Assembly: GCF_000478175.1 (NCBI RefSeq)
Contig: NZ_KI515777.1
Span: forward strand, 280,492-344,491
Length of the DNA: 64,000 nt
From: Corynebacterium sp. KPL1814
GTDB taxonomy: Bacteria; Actinomycetota; Actinomycetes; Mycobacteriales; Mycobacteriaceae
Reading direction: 5' to 3'
Shown here: positions 24,983 to 35,475 of the stretch, piece after piece
Layout: every line of letters begins with the position of its first letter
How positions within the stretch are numbered: position 1 is the stretch's first letter
Translations under genes and position numbers: made by a program
Notes under the pieces: model-generated
The model's database searches: none
The model's input: only the letters and a program-made list of their open reading frames with translations
Told to the model about the DNA's origin: nothing

Positions 24983-25025
24983 TTAGTTGGTCATCACCCA
25001 ATAGTTAGACCTCCCGTGGAGCAAG

Positions 25026-25053
25026 TTACGCGTGGGGCGCACTGGGCTATAGA
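25026..25053 (+). promoter_or_regulatory. Promoter of pabAB, leaderless type
   Basis: TTACGC, 16 bases, TATAGA. The -10 ends 11 bases before the ATG at 25065 and no ribosome site is present, so the message probably starts within a few bases of the start codon. Confidence 0.55.
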
Positions 25054-25064
25054 CTCTGCCTTTG

Positions 25065-26912
25065 ATGATCCTGCTCATTGATAATTACGACTCGTACACG
25101 TTTAACCTTGCGCACCTCATCGCTGAGGTCTCCGGAACCGAGCCCCTCGTCGTTCCCGCGGGCGAGGCCGCCGACATCCCAGATCGCGTGCGCGCCGGCG
25201 AATTCAGCCACGTGGTTATCTCCCCTGGCCCCGGAACCCCGGAGGAAAACAACGACTTCGGCATGTCCCGGCGCGTTATCGAGGCGGCCGCCGCAGCGCG
25301 AATCCCCCTGCTCGGCGTCTGCCTTGGCCACCAGGGGCTGGCGATGCTCGCCGGCGCCCGCATACGCCGCGCGCCCGAACCGCGCCACGGCTTCGTGTCC
25401 ACCATTAGCCACTCCGGCGAGGGGATTTTCGCCTCCATCCCGCAGAACTTTCAGGCGGTGCGCTACCACTCGCTGCACATTGAGCCTGCCCCGGGCATCA
25501 CCGTGCACGCCCGCAGCGAAGATGGCACCGTCCAAGCCCTCAAGGTCGATGGCCTGCCGCATTGGGGCGTGCAATTCCACCCCGAATCGGTACTCACCCG
25601 GCACGGCGCGACCCTGCTGCGCAACTTCCTCGGCGGTTTTCGCCTCCTCCACCGCGAGGTCCCCGGCGCGATTGACTGCCCACGGGTCTTCGCGGCGCTG
25701 CAGGCAGACGGCACCGACGCCTTCTTCCTCGACTCCGCCGACGCGCGCGGGCGCTATAGCATTCTTGGCGATGCCACCGGTCCGCTTAGCCAATCCTTTC
25801 GCTACCGGCTTGGCGAAGCCCCCGATATCCTCACCGCCCTCGAGCGCGAGCTATCCACGCAGGTCTTTGACGCGCCGGATTTGCCGTTTACCGGCGGGGT
25901 GGTAGGTTTCCTCGGCTACGAATGCGCGCAGCTTACCCTGCCCATCCAGCTGCGCCACCGCTCGCCGTATCCCGATGCCTACTTCATCCGGCCGCAGTCC
26001 TTCCTTATCTACGACCACCACCGGCAAATGGCGCACCTATGCTGCCTGGATGGCGACGGCGCGCAGGGCCTTCTCGACCGGTTGGAGGCAGCCCTGGAGG
26101 GCGGGCAGGTGGGAAACGAGGGGGCATCGGCAAGCGCGGGCGCCTGGCGCGCCACCGACTACCTTGACCGAATCCAGCGCGCCCAAGAGCTCTTGCACGC
26201 TGGGGAAAGCTACGAGGTATGCCTGACCGATACCTATACCGCGCAGGCCACCGGCGATATTTATGCTGCGCTGCGCCGGCACAACCCGGCACCGTACGCG
26301 GCGCATCTGGTCTTCGACGGCGTGGAAATCTGCAGCGCCTCGCCCGAGCGTTTCCTTAGCGTGCGCGATAACCGCGTCGAGGCCAAGCCCATCAAGGGCA
26401 CCATTCCAGCCCACCAGGACCCCGCGCTGCTTCGCGATGACCCCAAAACCCGCGCCGAGAACCTCATGATCGTGGACCTTTTGCGCAACGATTTATCCCG
26501 CGTGTGCGAGCCCGGCACCGTGCGCGTTCCGGGGTTGATGAACGTGGAAAGCTATGCCACCGTGCACCAGCTCGTCTCCACGATCACCGGCCAATTGCGC
26601 CCCGGCGCCACCGCGCTCGACGCCATCCGCGCCGCCTTCCCGCCCGGTTCTATGACCGGCGCGCCGAAGCTGCGCACCTGCGAGATTATCGATGCCCTCG
26701 AGGCAGGACCCCGCGGCGTCTATTCCGGCATCGTGGGCTACCTCGGGTATTCCGGCGAGGCTGATTTCAGCGTGGTCATCCGCACCGCGGTGCGCGCGGG
26801 TTCCGAGGTCACCGTCGGCGCCGGCGGGGCCATCGTCCTCGATTCCGATCCCGCAGCCGAGCTGGCCGAAAGAAACCTCAAGGCCCAATCGGTCCTCGGG
26901 GCGTGGTCATGA
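25065..26912 (+). CDS. pabAB: Aminodeoxychorismate synthase, PabA-PabB fusion
   Basis: This fused enzyme of 615 residues makes 4-amino-4-deoxychorismate from chorismate and glutamine for folate. The N-terminal glutamine amidotransferase covers about 1-190: NYDSYTF, the nucleophile in GVCLGHQG, and VQFHPESVLT with the His/Glu pair. The chorismate-binding PabB half follows (FTGGVVGFLGYE, KPIKGTIPAHQDP, PPGSMTGAPKLRTCEIID). Both active sites look intact. Such fusions are usual in actinobacteria. It overlaps pabC by ATGA. Confidence 0.93.
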   Translation: MILLIDNYDSYTFNLAHLIAEVSGTEPLVVPAGEAADIPDRVRAGEFSHVVISPGPGTPEENNDFGMSRRVIEAAAAARIPLLGVCLGHQGLAMLAGARIRRAPEPRHGFVSTISHSGEGIFASIPQNFQAVRYHSLHIEPAPGITVHARSEDGTVQALKVDGLPHWGVQFHPESVLTRHGATLLRNFLGGFRLLHREVPGAIDCPRVFAALQADGTDAFFLDSADARGRYSILGDATGPLSQSFRYRLGEAPDILTALERELSTQVFDAPDLPFTGGVVGFLGYECAQLTLPIQLRHRSPYPDAYFIRPQSFLIYDHHRQMAHLCCLDGDGAQGLLDRLEAALEGGQVGNEGASASAGAWRATDYLDRIQRAQELLHAGESYEVCLTDTYTAQATGDIYAALRRHNPAPYAAHLVFDGVEICSASPERFLSVRDNRVEAKPIKGTIPAHQDPALLRDDPKTRAENLMIVDLLRNDLSRVCEPGTVRVPGLMNVESYATVHQLVSTITGQLRPGATALDAIRAAFPPGSMTGAPKLRTCEIIDALEAGPRGVYSGIVGYLGYSGEADFSVVIRTAVRAGSEVTVGAGGAIVLDSDPAAELAERNLKAQSVLGAWS

Positions 26913-27661
26913 GCTCCTATATCTGGCGCGACGGCGCCTTCATCCCCTGCACCCCACCGGCTATCCCCTGCGCCGTGGCCGATTCTTGGCGGCATTCGCA
27001 AGGCCGCACGCACGGTCTCCACCTGCACTTGGAGCGCTTCGAATCCGCCGCCGGGACCTTGCCCGCAGGCTTCGTTCCCGCCATGCTGGAGCTGCTTTCA
27101 GGCGGCGAGCTCTTTCCCCGCATTGCCCTCATAGCCGACGAGCTATACCTCGATATCCGGCCCGCACCGGCTCCGCGCGCCCACACGCGCCTTACCTACG
27201 TTAAGGCCCCCGATCCCCGCGTGCAGCCTCTCATTAAAGGCCCGGACTTGCCCGCCCTGGCCGCCTACCGCAGCCGGTATCAGGAAAGCGGCACCGATGA
27301 CACCGCGATTGTCGATGCCCACGGCGCCATCGCAGAAACCACCACCGGCGCGCTCATCGCCTGGGACGGCGACACGCTCCTGCTTCCCACCGACGTGCGC
27401 CTGCCCAGCGTGACCCTGCGCCAGGTCCTGCACCGCTGCAAAGAATTGGGGATTTCCACCGCGCAGCGCCCGTTGACCCCAGCACTCGCTGCGGAATGTC
27501 CCCTGTGGTTTATCAACTCGCTGCACGGCATTAGCCCCGTCAGCTCCATACACACACCACACGACACCATCACTCCACCGCCGCACCCGGAGGCCGCAAT
27601 CTGGCAAAACTGGTGGTGGCAGGGTTTTAACCCCGAAACCATGGGTGAACACTACACATAA
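26909..27661 (+). CDS. pabC: Aminodeoxychorismate lyase (PLP fold type IV)
   Basis: This 250-residue protein splits 4-amino-4-deoxychorismate into p-aminobenzoate and pyruvate. The class IV aminotransferase layout is visible: Arg-rich HLHLERFESAAG near residue 40, a Lys in LIKGPDL at the expected cofactor position, AETTTGALIAWDGDTLLLP, and the SVTLRQVL helix. Sequence similarity to E. coli PabC is low, and the call rests partly on the overlap with pabAB. The start at 26909 (ATGA) is preferred to an in-frame start two codons earlier. Confidence 0.85.
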   Translation: MSSYIWRDGAFIPCTPPAIPCAVADSWRHSQGRTHGLHLHLERFESAAGTLPAGFVPAMLELLSGGELFPRIALIADELYLDIRPAPAPRAHTRLTYVKAPDPRVQPLIKGPDLPALAAYRSRYQESGTDDTAIVDAHGAIAETTTGALIAWDGDTLLLPTDVRLPSVTLRQVLHRCKELGISTAQRPLTPALAAECPLWFINSLHGISPVSSIHTPHDTITPPPHPEAAIWQNWWWQGFNPETMGEHYT

Positions 27662-27750
27662 CACTCAACACAACACTCAACATGTGCAGTGTTGTGTTGA
27701 GTGTTGAGTGTTGAGTGTTGTGTTGGTGTTGTGTTGAGTGTTGGGTGTTC
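27660..27750. repeat. TGTTGAG-type low-complexity repeat with long inverted arms
   Basis: The left part is built of AACACTCAACACAAC units and the right part of the complementary TGTTGTGTTGAGTGTTGAG units, joined by a short TGTGCAG spacer. The right half repeats the heptamer GTGTTGA several times. The stretch lies between the converging pabC and esterase genes and can fold into several alternative hairpins, so it may work as a two-way terminator. Confidence 0.75.
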
Positions 27751-27789
27751 ACGCCGCGCTTTCCTTTAGCTCCGGCAGATCGCGGCCTT

Positions 27790-28719
27790 TTAGCTTTGGC
27801 CTCGCAACGCACGTTTCAATTCGCTGCCAATAATGGTGCGCGCGATCAATGCATCCGAAATAATCCCGCCCATCTGGACGAACGGATGGACCTGGCCCTT
27901 AAATTCGATAGAGCTTACTACATTTCCCGCATTGAGCATCCGCTCAACGTAGTCACTTACTTCAGAGACCAACGGATCGAGTTCACCGGTGATCACAGTC
28001 GCTGGGGGCAGCCCCGCCAGATCGCCATTCCTGCCGGGAGACATACGTATATCCGTGCGGTCTGCAGCGCCAGCATAAGAATCGTAAAAATAGTTAAGGC
28101 GCCGCCGGGTGAGGTAGTAGCCGTCGCTAAAATCCGAATGGGATTGCGTGTCAAAGGTGGATAAATCCATGACGGGATAGATCAACACTTGATGAGCCAG
28201 CTGATCGCGGAGTTCTTGTGCGATGACCGCTGCGATATTGCCGCCCGCACTGTCTCCGCCCACGGCAACGCGCGCTGGATCGACACCAACTCTCAATTCT
28301 CCTTGTAGCACCCCGTCTACTACCGCCCGGCAATCATCTAATGGTGCTGGGAAGGGGTGTTCCGGTGCACGGCGATAGTGCACGCTGATACAGATGATTC
28401 CCGATTCTGCGGCAATATCACGCACGGTTGTATCCGTGGTTTCTAAATCCCCCAGCACCCAGCCGCCGCCGTGGAAGAAGATGAAGGCGGGCTCTGCTGG
28501 TGGGGCATCAGAAAGCGTGAGCCCCTCCGGTACATAAACCCGCACCGTGACACCGCGCACCGAAGTCTCATATACGGAAGCCATCGGGGTTTTCTTGCCC
28601 CAAGCCGCTGCCGTCTTCAGCTGGGCGGCACGGTTTTCTTCTGGGGTACGCGTGTCCAGCTGTGGGGAGTTCCTGTTCAGGTCGAGGAATTTTTGGGCTT
28701 CGGGCTGAATAAACACCAT
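27790..28719 (-). CDS. HSL-family alpha/beta hydrolase (esterase/lipase)
   Basis: This 309-residue cytoplasmic esterase has the hormone-sensitive-lipase oxyanion motif FFHGGGWVLGD, the nucleophile motif GGDSAGGNIA, the Asp in TGELDPLVSEV and the His in KGQVHPFVQ. All catalytic residues are present. The N-terminal 45 residues form a cap (QKFLDLNRNSPQLDTRTPEE). No signal peptide is seen. It starts 24 bp behind a small basic-protein gene in the same direction. The natural substrate cannot be told. Confidence 0.88.
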   Translation of the reverse strand: MVFIQPEAQKFLDLNRNSPQLDTRTPEENRAAQLKTAAAWGKKTPMASVYETSVRGVTVRVYVPEGLTLSDAPPAEPAFIFFHGGGWVLGDLETTDTTVRDIAAESGIICISVHYRRAPEHPFPAPLDDCRAVVDGVLQGELRVGVDPARVAVGGDSAGGNIAAVIAQELRDQLAHQVLIYPVMDLSTFDTQSHSDFSDGYYLTRRRLNYFYDSYAGAADRTDIRMSPGRNGDLAGLPPATVITGELDPLVSEVSDYVERMLNAGNVVSSIEFKGQVHPFVQMGGIISDALIARTIIGSELKRALRGQS

Positions 28720-28742
28720 AAAGATACTTTCCAGTACTGCAC

Positions 28743-28958
28743 CTAATGAGCGATGCGAGCACTCATAATAGCTGGGTTGAATAGCGGAAAGGCCCGCCGG
28801 GTGTTCCGGCAGGCCTTCTTTGCTTGCTGCTTTTTCTTATCGGGAATGCGCGTTGCGCGGCTGCGCAGTTTCAAATGCTCCTGGAGCCGCTCCGGGGACA
28901 TCTTCCACATGCTGCGGTCCGCGTGCCCGGGCTTGGTGTATTTCTTGCGTTGAGCCAT
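28743..28958 (-). CDS. Small basic protein, function unknown
   Basis: This 71-residue, Lys/Arg-rich protein begins MAQRKKYTKPGHADRSMWKM. A near-perfect Shine-Dalgarno sequence, AGGAGGTGA, lies before the ATG, which argues for strong expression. TATGCT about 30 bases further up could be the -10. Residues 20-55 are likely helical. A GC-rich hairpin (GGCCTGCCGG/CCCGGCGGGCC) lies inside the last third of the frame. I do not recognise a domain. Confidence 0.65.
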   Translation of the reverse strand: MAQRKKYTKPGHADRSMWKMSPERLQEHLKLRSRATRIPDKKKQQAKKACRNTRRAFPLFNPAIMSARIAH

Positions 28959-29020
28959 GCCGTCACCTCCTAACCTGTGAGGTGACTAAGCATAGCGTGC
29001 CCAGGGCAGATTAGCAGCTC

Positions 29021-30277
<1,257 letters not shown>

Positions 30278-30291
30278 TCACAGTTGTCACA

Positions 30292-30318
30292 CTCGTAGCA
30301 TCACTATCAACTGTTAAC
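30292..30318 (-). promoter_or_regulatory. Possible sigma-D-like promoter of glf
   Basis: GTTAACA, 16 bases, CGAG on the minus strand. The spacing equals that of the pks13 and cmtB promoters, but the -10 half has G in place of T. It lies in the 157-bp divergent region between glf and the amidase gene. Confidence 0.35.
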
Positions 30319-30374
30319 TTTTGGCTACCGTTTTTACAGCTACATCGGCACTTACTCAACCCAGGGAGAATAGA

Positions 30375-32276
30375 GTGAAGCAACGACGTCGACTAGTCCC
30401 CACGAGGTCAACGTGGACCACACCCGTCATCGCGACGGTTTCCTCCATTGCCCTCGTCATGGCGGCCGCATTCGGCGGCCAGCAGGTCCTTAAAACCCAG
30501 GACTCCGGTTCTGGCGGACCCATCGAGGTGAAAAACGCCTCAGAAAGCTTTAGTAACGCCGACTCCGTCGTCGTTGATGATCCCGCCGTAGCAGCGCAAG
30601 GCGATGGCGAGGGCCCACGTGCCGTCAAGCACTTCCACCGCGACGAGGCGTTCAACATGTTCGCCGTGACCTGGGAGGGCAAGCGCGACGTGCACTCCTT
30701 CGTCCGCTCCAAGCAGGAGGACGGCTCCTGGAGCGAGTGGTTCGATATGGATGCCATGAACTACGGTGATGGCAAGAACGGTACCGAGCTTATTTACGTG
30801 GGCGATACCAACGATGTGCAGGTATCCATGGCCAATGTAGACCTAGTAACCGGTTCCAACCTGGATGACGATGCTGAGTTGCCCGATAAAGCAGCCGGCG
30901 CTGCGGATGCCAACCGCGCCGCCTCACAGCCTTCTAACGTCGGCGATATCGCCCCTGTAGCTGATAAAAACAACACCGACCGCACCACCGTGTCGGACCT
31001 GGATGCCGTCTTTATGGACGGCAATGCCCAAGAAGGCCAAGCCATCGAACCTACTGCTGCCACCGATGGCATGCCCAAGGTAGTGTCCCGCTCTGGGTGG
31101 GGCGCCGATGAATCCAAGCGCTGCCAACAGCCCACCTACGATGACGGCATCAAGGCGATGACGCTGCACCACACCGCGGGCTCCAATAACTACACCCCGG
31201 CACAGGCTGCCGCACAGGTTCGCGCTGCCTACGAGTACCACGCCCAGAATCTGGGCTGGTGCGATATTGGATACAACGTGCTCGTGGATAAGTTCGGTAC
31301 CATCTACGAGGGCCGCTACGGCGGGCTGGACAAGGCCGTCCAGGGCGCACACGTTGGTGGCTTCAACTCCCATAACTGGGGTATTTCCATGATTGGCAAC
31401 TACGAAATTGAGGAGCCATCACAGAAGATGCTGAACTCGGTGGCAGAAATTGCCGGGTGGAAGGCAGCAATTTCCGGCATCGATCCCACGGGCACCGCTA
31501 CCCTGACCTCTGGCGGCTTTGGCGGCTCCCGCTTTCCAGCCGGTGCGCAGGCAACCGTGCCTGCCTTCAGCGGTCACAATGATTTCCACTACACCCAGTG
31601 CCCGGGTCGCTACACCGTGCAGCACTGGGACGAGATCCGCAAGAACACCAAAAAGAAGTACGACGCTGTTAAGGCTGGCGGTAACTCCGCAGCAATGAAC
31701 TGGGATAAGAAGTCGCCATCGAGTGGCGGCGATCATTCCACCTCGGGAGATACCACCTCTTCCATCGCTGGTGTCGATGTCCCAGTATCGACCATCCAGG
31801 CCTTGGCTGGCATCGCCGCCACCGTGTTCGGCGTCTTGGTTGCCAATGACCGCGTAGCGCAGCCGGATGCCGATAAGAAGGTTGCGGGTGAGCTTACCGT
31901 CGGCGAGATTCCGAAGATCGTCAACAAGGTTGTGCAGCTTTCTAATAACGAAGGCCTCAAGGAATCCTGGACCTCCGTCCTGAACGCCTTTGGCCCAGTC
32001 TTGGGTCTCGCCGTTGGCGGACCGGACACCACCGATTCCGGCAAGATTATGTACCAGCTCTTCAAAAACGGTGTGGTCCTCTCCTCTGAGGACTCTGGTG
32101 CAAAGGCCTTGACCGGAGAGATTGCCAAGAAGTGGGCGGAAGGCGATAACGCTTCCAAGCTAGGGCTGCCCACCACAAACGAGATGAAAGACGGCAAGGA
32201 GATCCGCGTCCAGTTCCAGGGCGGCGAGATTGTCTACAACATGGATACCGAAAAGGTAGACATTTACACCGACTAG
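30375..32276 (+). CDS. Secreted N-acetylmuramoyl-L-alanine amidase with LGFP-type C-terminus
   Basis: This 633-residue protein starts at GTG 30375, behind AGGGAGAA. A membrane signal (VIATVSSIALVMAAAFGG) is followed by a 200-residue linker region. The peptidoglycan-recognition/amidase_2 domain covers about residues 235-430: SRSGWGADES, MTLHHTAGSNNY (zinc His), CDIGYNVLVDKFGTIYEGR and HNDFHYTQCPGR (zinc His/Cys). A C-terminal segment with KLGLPTTNEMKDG resembles an LGFP unit. The mycobacterial counterpart next to glf is Rv3811. It probably trims peptidoglycan under the mycolate layer. Confidence 0.88.
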   Translation: MKQRRRLVPTRSTWTTPVIATVSSIALVMAAAFGGQQVLKTQDSGSGGPIEVKNASESFSNADSVVVDDPAVAAQGDGEGPRAVKHFHRDEAFNMFAVTWEGKRDVHSFVRSKQEDGSWSEWFDMDAMNYGDGKNGTELIYVGDTNDVQVSMANVDLVTGSNLDDDAELPDKAAGAADANRAASQPSNVGDIAPVADKNNTDRTTVSDLDAVFMDGNAQEGQAIEPTAATDGMPKVVSRSGWGADESKRCQQPTYDDGIKAMTLHHTAGSNNYTPAQAAAQVRAAYEYHAQNLGWCDIGYNVLVDKFGTIYEGRYGGLDKAVQGAHVGGFNSHNWGISMIGNYEIEEPSQKMLNSVAEIAGWKAAISGIDPTGTATLTSGGFGGSRFPAGAQATVPAFSGHNDFHYTQCPGRYTVQHWDEIRKNTKKKYDAVKAGGNSAAMNWDKKSPSSGGDHSTSGDTTSSIAGVDVPVSTIQALAGIAATVFGVLVANDRVAQPDADKKVAGELTVGEIPKIVNKVVQLSNNEGLKESWTSVLNAFGPVLGLAVGGPDTTDSGKIMYQLFKNGVVLSSEDSGAKALTGEIAKKWAEGDNASKLGLPTTNEMKDGKEIRVQFQGGEIVYNMDTEKVDIYTD

Positions 32277-32295
32277 CCTCCCCGTGGAGCGGGAG

Positions 32296-33126
32296 TTAGA
32301 ACCAGCGCTCCAAAACCTTCGCCACGCCCGCCTGGTGGTTGGCCACGGTGACCGCATCAGCGGCCGCCTTCACCGCCGGGAGGGCGTTTTCCATTGCCAC
32401 CCCGCAACCGGCCCAGGTGAGCATCTCAATATCGTTGGGCATATCCCCAAAAGCAATGGTCTCTTCCTGCGCTATCCCATGCTGCTTAGCCAACCACTCC
32501 ACGCCGCGGCGCTTGGTGACATTGGGGGCCGCGACCTCTAATACACCCTCCTGCATGGAATAGGTAATATGCGCCAGCTCCGGATCAATATGTGGAGCAA
32601 TCAAGTCGTAGAGTTCCGGCGCAGAATAATCCGTATTGCGGATAAGCAGCTTGACCACTGGCTGCGCCACCAGTTCGCCCACGCTCACCACGCCAAAGCC
32701 CTCAAAGAGGGCATTTTCGGAGTAGTGAGGGTCGACCACGAAGAGCTGATCGGGGGCATCGGCAAGCGAACCGCCCGCCCGCTCTGCGCCAAAGCCAACC
32801 GCGCCGAGGACGCGCTGCGCTACCGTCACCACCTCTTCTAGCGCGTCTGGATAAAGCTCCCGCGCGGATAGCACGCGGTCTTCCGCGGAATCATAGAGCA
32901 CCGCCCCATTTGAGGTCACGCATACCGGGCGCACCGTGAGCTGCTCCAGCACCGGCTCTATCCAGCGAAAGGGCCTGCCGGTGGACAAAGCAAAATAAGC
33001 ACCCTGCTGCACCGCCCGCGCCACTGCGTCGCGGTTGCGACGCGGGACGCGATGATTGCGGTCCAGCAGGGTGCCGTCAATATCACTCGCGATGAGCCGA
33101 GGGGCCCGGGTAGGGAAAGTATCCAT
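32296..33126 (-). CDS. HAD-superfamily hydrolase, Cof type
   Basis: This 276-residue phosphatase has all HAD motifs: SDIDGTLLDRN (nucleophile Asp), ALSTGRPFRW (Thr), a Lys in the C2 cap region, and AFGDMPNDIEMLTWAG (metal Asp pair). The C2 cap lies at about residues 85-190. The RRGVEWLAKQHGI segment is typical of the Cof/YidA group, which acts on sugar or cofactor phosphates. It follows glpK by 22 bp and may belong to the glycerol operon, perhaps acting on a glycerol or sugar phosphate. Confidence 0.88.
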   Translation of the reverse strand: MDTFPTRAPRLIASDIDGTLLDRNHRVPRRNRDAVARAVQQGAYFALSTGRPFRWIEPVLEQLTVRPVCVTSNGAVLYDSAEDRVLSARELYPDALEEVVTVAQRVLGAVGFGAERAGGSLADAPDQLFVVDPHYSENALFEGFGVVSVGELVAQPVVKLLIRNTDYSAPELYDLIAPHIDPELAHITYSMQEGVLEVAAPNVTKRRGVEWLAKQHGIAQEETIAFGDMPNDIEMLTWAGCGVAMENALPAVKAAADAVTVANHQAGVAKVLERWF

Positions 33127-33148
33127 ACCCGCGAGTTTACTTCAGGAC

Positions 33149-34696
33149 TTAGAAGTCCAACTCATCCTCATCGGAGTCTTCCCAGTTCAAGGAACGCTTG
33201 ATAGCGCGCTTCCATTCACCGTAGAGGTAATCTACCTCTTCTTGCTCCATCTTGGGCTTGAATACGGTGAGGTCACCGCGCTGGGTATCCAGGATGCTGA
33301 GGTCTTCCCAGAAGCCATTGTCCAAACCGGCAGCAACAGCGGCGCCGGTTGCGGTGGTCTCAATGTTCTTCGGGCGGTGTACCTCAACGCCCAAGATGTC
33401 AGCCTGGAATTGCATGAGCAGCTCGTTGGTGGTCATGCCACCATCCACGCGCAGCTCGGTGATTTCCACACCGGAGTCCGCCACCATGGCATCTGCCACA
33501 TCGCGGGTCTGGTAAGCGGTTGCCTCGAGGACGGCGCGGGCCAGGTGTCCACGGTTGGCAAAGCGGGTCAGGCCCACGATGACGCCGCGGGCATCGGGAC
33601 GCCAGTGCGGGGCGAAGAGGCCGGAGAACGCCGGAACAATGTAAACGCCACCATTGTCCTTGGTCTCCCGAGCCAGGTTCTCAATGGCAGAGGAATTAGG
33701 AATGAGCTGCAGGTTATCGCGCAGCCACTGCACCAAGGAGCCACCCATGGATACGGAGCCTTCCAGTGCGTATACGGGGCGCTCGCCCTCGCGCTGGAAG
33801 CAGACGGTGGTCAGCAGACCGTTATCGGAGAACTTCGGGGTGGTACCGGTGTTCAGCAGCAGGAAGAGGCCAGTGCCGTAGGTGTTCTTCGCGGAACCAG
33901 CACGGAAGCAGCCTTGACCGAACATAGCGGACTGTTGGTCCCCCAGGATGGCGCGAATAGGTACGCCGGCGAGGGAACCGCGCTCCCGAACGGTACGGAA
34001 ATCACCCAGGGACGGGCGAATCTCCGGCAGCATGGACATCGGGATGCCCATTTCCTTGCACAGTTCTTCGTCCCACTCCAGCTTTTCGATGTCCATGAGG
34101 AGCGTACGCGAAGCGTTCGTCACGTCCGTTGCGTGCAGCGCTTCCATATCGCCGTCTCCCTCGGCACCGCCGGTCAGGTTCCACAGCAGCCAGGAGTCAA
34201 TGGTGCCGAAGAGCAATTCGCCCTTTTCAGCGCGCTCGCGGACGCCATCGACATTGTCGAGGATCCACTTAACCTTCGGGCCGGCGGGGTAGGAATTGAT
34301 CAGCAGGCCGGTGCGGCGGCGCCACTTATCCGGGCCCTCTTCACCAGCCAGTTCCTTACAGATAGCGGAGGTGCGGGTGTCCTGCCAGACGATGGCGTTG
34401 TAAACGGGCTCGCCAGTGTCCTTATCCCACACAACGGTGGTTTCGCGCTGGTTGGTGATACCGACGGAGTCGATATCTTCTACTGTTATATCGCCATTGG
34501 CCAAAGCCTCCCCCACAGCACGGCGGGTGTTGCTCCAGATCTCCTGCGGGTCGTGTTCTACCCAACCCTTTTCTGGGAAGATCTGCTCGTGCTCGAGCTG
34601 GCCCACGGATACCTGATCGCCATCGTGGTCGAAGATGATGCAGCGGGTTGAGGTGGTTCCCTGGTCAATAGCTGCGACGTATTTCTTATCACTCAT
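33149..34696 (-). CDS. glpK: Glycerol kinase
   Basis: This 515-residue FGGY kinase phosphorylates glycerol to sn-glycerol 3-phosphate with ATP. The N-terminal phosphate loop [15 protein letters not shown], the substrate block [15 protein letters not shown] and the FGGY signature regions [16 protein letters not shown] and [19 protein letters not shown] are intact. It forms one unit with glpD and glpF; the start lies 29 bp behind glpF. Confidence 0.97.
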   Translation of the reverse strand: MSDKKYVAAIDQGTTSTRCIIFDHDGDQVSVGQLEHEQIFPEKGWVEHDPQEIWSNTRRAVGEALANGDITVEDIDSVGITNQRETTVVWDKDTGEPVYNAIVWQDTRTSAICKELAGEEGPDKWRRRTGLLINSYPAGPKVKWILDNVDGVRERAEKGELLFGTIDSWLLWNLTGGAEGDGDMEALHATDVTNASRTLLMDIEKLEWDEELCKEMGIPMSMLPEIRPSLGDFRTVRERGSLAGVPIRAILGDQQSAMFGQGCFRAGSAKNTYGTGLFLLLNTGTTPKFSDNGLLTTVCFQREGERPVYALEGSVSMGGSLVQWLRDNLQLIPNSSAIENLARETKDNGGVYIVPAFSGLFAPHWRPDARGVIVGLTRFANRGHLARAVLEATAYQTRDVADAMVADSGVEITELRVDGGMTTNELLMQFQADILGVEVHRPKNIETTATGAAVAAGLDNGFWEDLSILDTQRGDLTVFKPKMEQEEVDYLYGEWKRAIKRSLNWEDSDEDELDF

Positions 34697-34725
34697 GTGT
34701 CTAATTTCTCCTGTTTAGGGTTGGA

Positions 34726-35463
34726 TTAAAGCGCAATGGACAGTAGACCAACGGCGACGGCTGAAAGCAGCGGGCCAACAATCGGCACCCAAGCATAGCC
34801 CCAATTAGCGCTGCCCTTGTCCTTAATGGGCAGGACGAAGGCGTACATCAAGCGTGGACCCAAGTCACGGACCGGGTTGATGGCGTATCCCGTAGGCGTA
34901 CCCAGGGACAGACCGACGGCGACAACAACGAACGCCACACCGAAGTAGCTCAGTGGTCCCAGCTCGCCGCCGGCAGGGCCGAAGGCGATGAACATCAACA
35001 ATACGGAGGTGGCGATGAACTCGGTTACCGTATTCCAGCCATTGTGTGGGTGAGCGGGGGCAGTGAGGAAGATCCCCGCTGTTTCAGAATTGGCACCGGT
35101 GACATTGCCCTCTTCGTCGTAGTTATTCGCATCGAAGAGCTGCTTGAATGCGGCCCATGCCAGGAAAGCACCGAGCATAGCACCCAGGATTTGGCCCAGC
35201 ACGTAGAACGGAACCAAGTTCCATTCGAGCGAACCATTGAGCGCGAGCATAAGCGTTACCGCAGGGTTCAAGTGACCGCCGGTTGGGTCAGCGACGCTGG
35301 CGCCGACGAAGACGCCCATGCCCCAACCCAAGGCGATGACAATCCAGTCGGAGCCACGGGCACCCGAAGTGCGGAGGTTTACCAGCGCACACACGCCGTT
35401 ACCAAGAAGCATCAGCAACGTGGTGCCGATAAACTCCCACAAAAATGCGTCAGATCCAGCCAT
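34726..35463 (-). CDS. glpF: Glycerol uptake facilitator (aquaglyceroporin)
   Basis: This 245-residue MIP channel lets glycerol enter by diffusion. Six membrane helices and two half-helices are present. The first pore motif is GGHLNPAVTLML. The second is GYAINPVRDLGPR, i.e. NPV where NPA is the rule. The Arg and Asp (RD) of the glycerol-type filter are kept. It sits between glpD and glpK, 12 bp behind glpD. Confidence 0.95.
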   Translation of the reverse strand: MAGSDAFLWEFIGTTLLMLLGNGVCALVNLRTSGARGSDWIVIALGWGMGVFVGASVADPTGGHLNPAVTLMLALNGSLEWNLVPFYVLGQILGAMLGAFLAWAAFKQLFDANNYDEEGNVTGANSETAGIFLTAPAHPHNGWNTVTEFIATSVLLMFIAFGPAGGELGPLSYFGVAFVVVAVGLSLGTPTGYAINPVRDLGPRLMYAFVLPIKDKGSANWGYAWVPIVGPLLSAVAVGLLSIAL

Positions 35464-35475
35464 TAGCGCCTCCCC

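Noticed and set aside
27660-27750. Possible CRISPR array
   Set aside because: Units are only about 7-12 bases with no unique spacers, and no cas genes are near.
33056-34651. Plus-strand open frame of 531 codons across glpK
   Set aside because: Antisense shadow of glpK.
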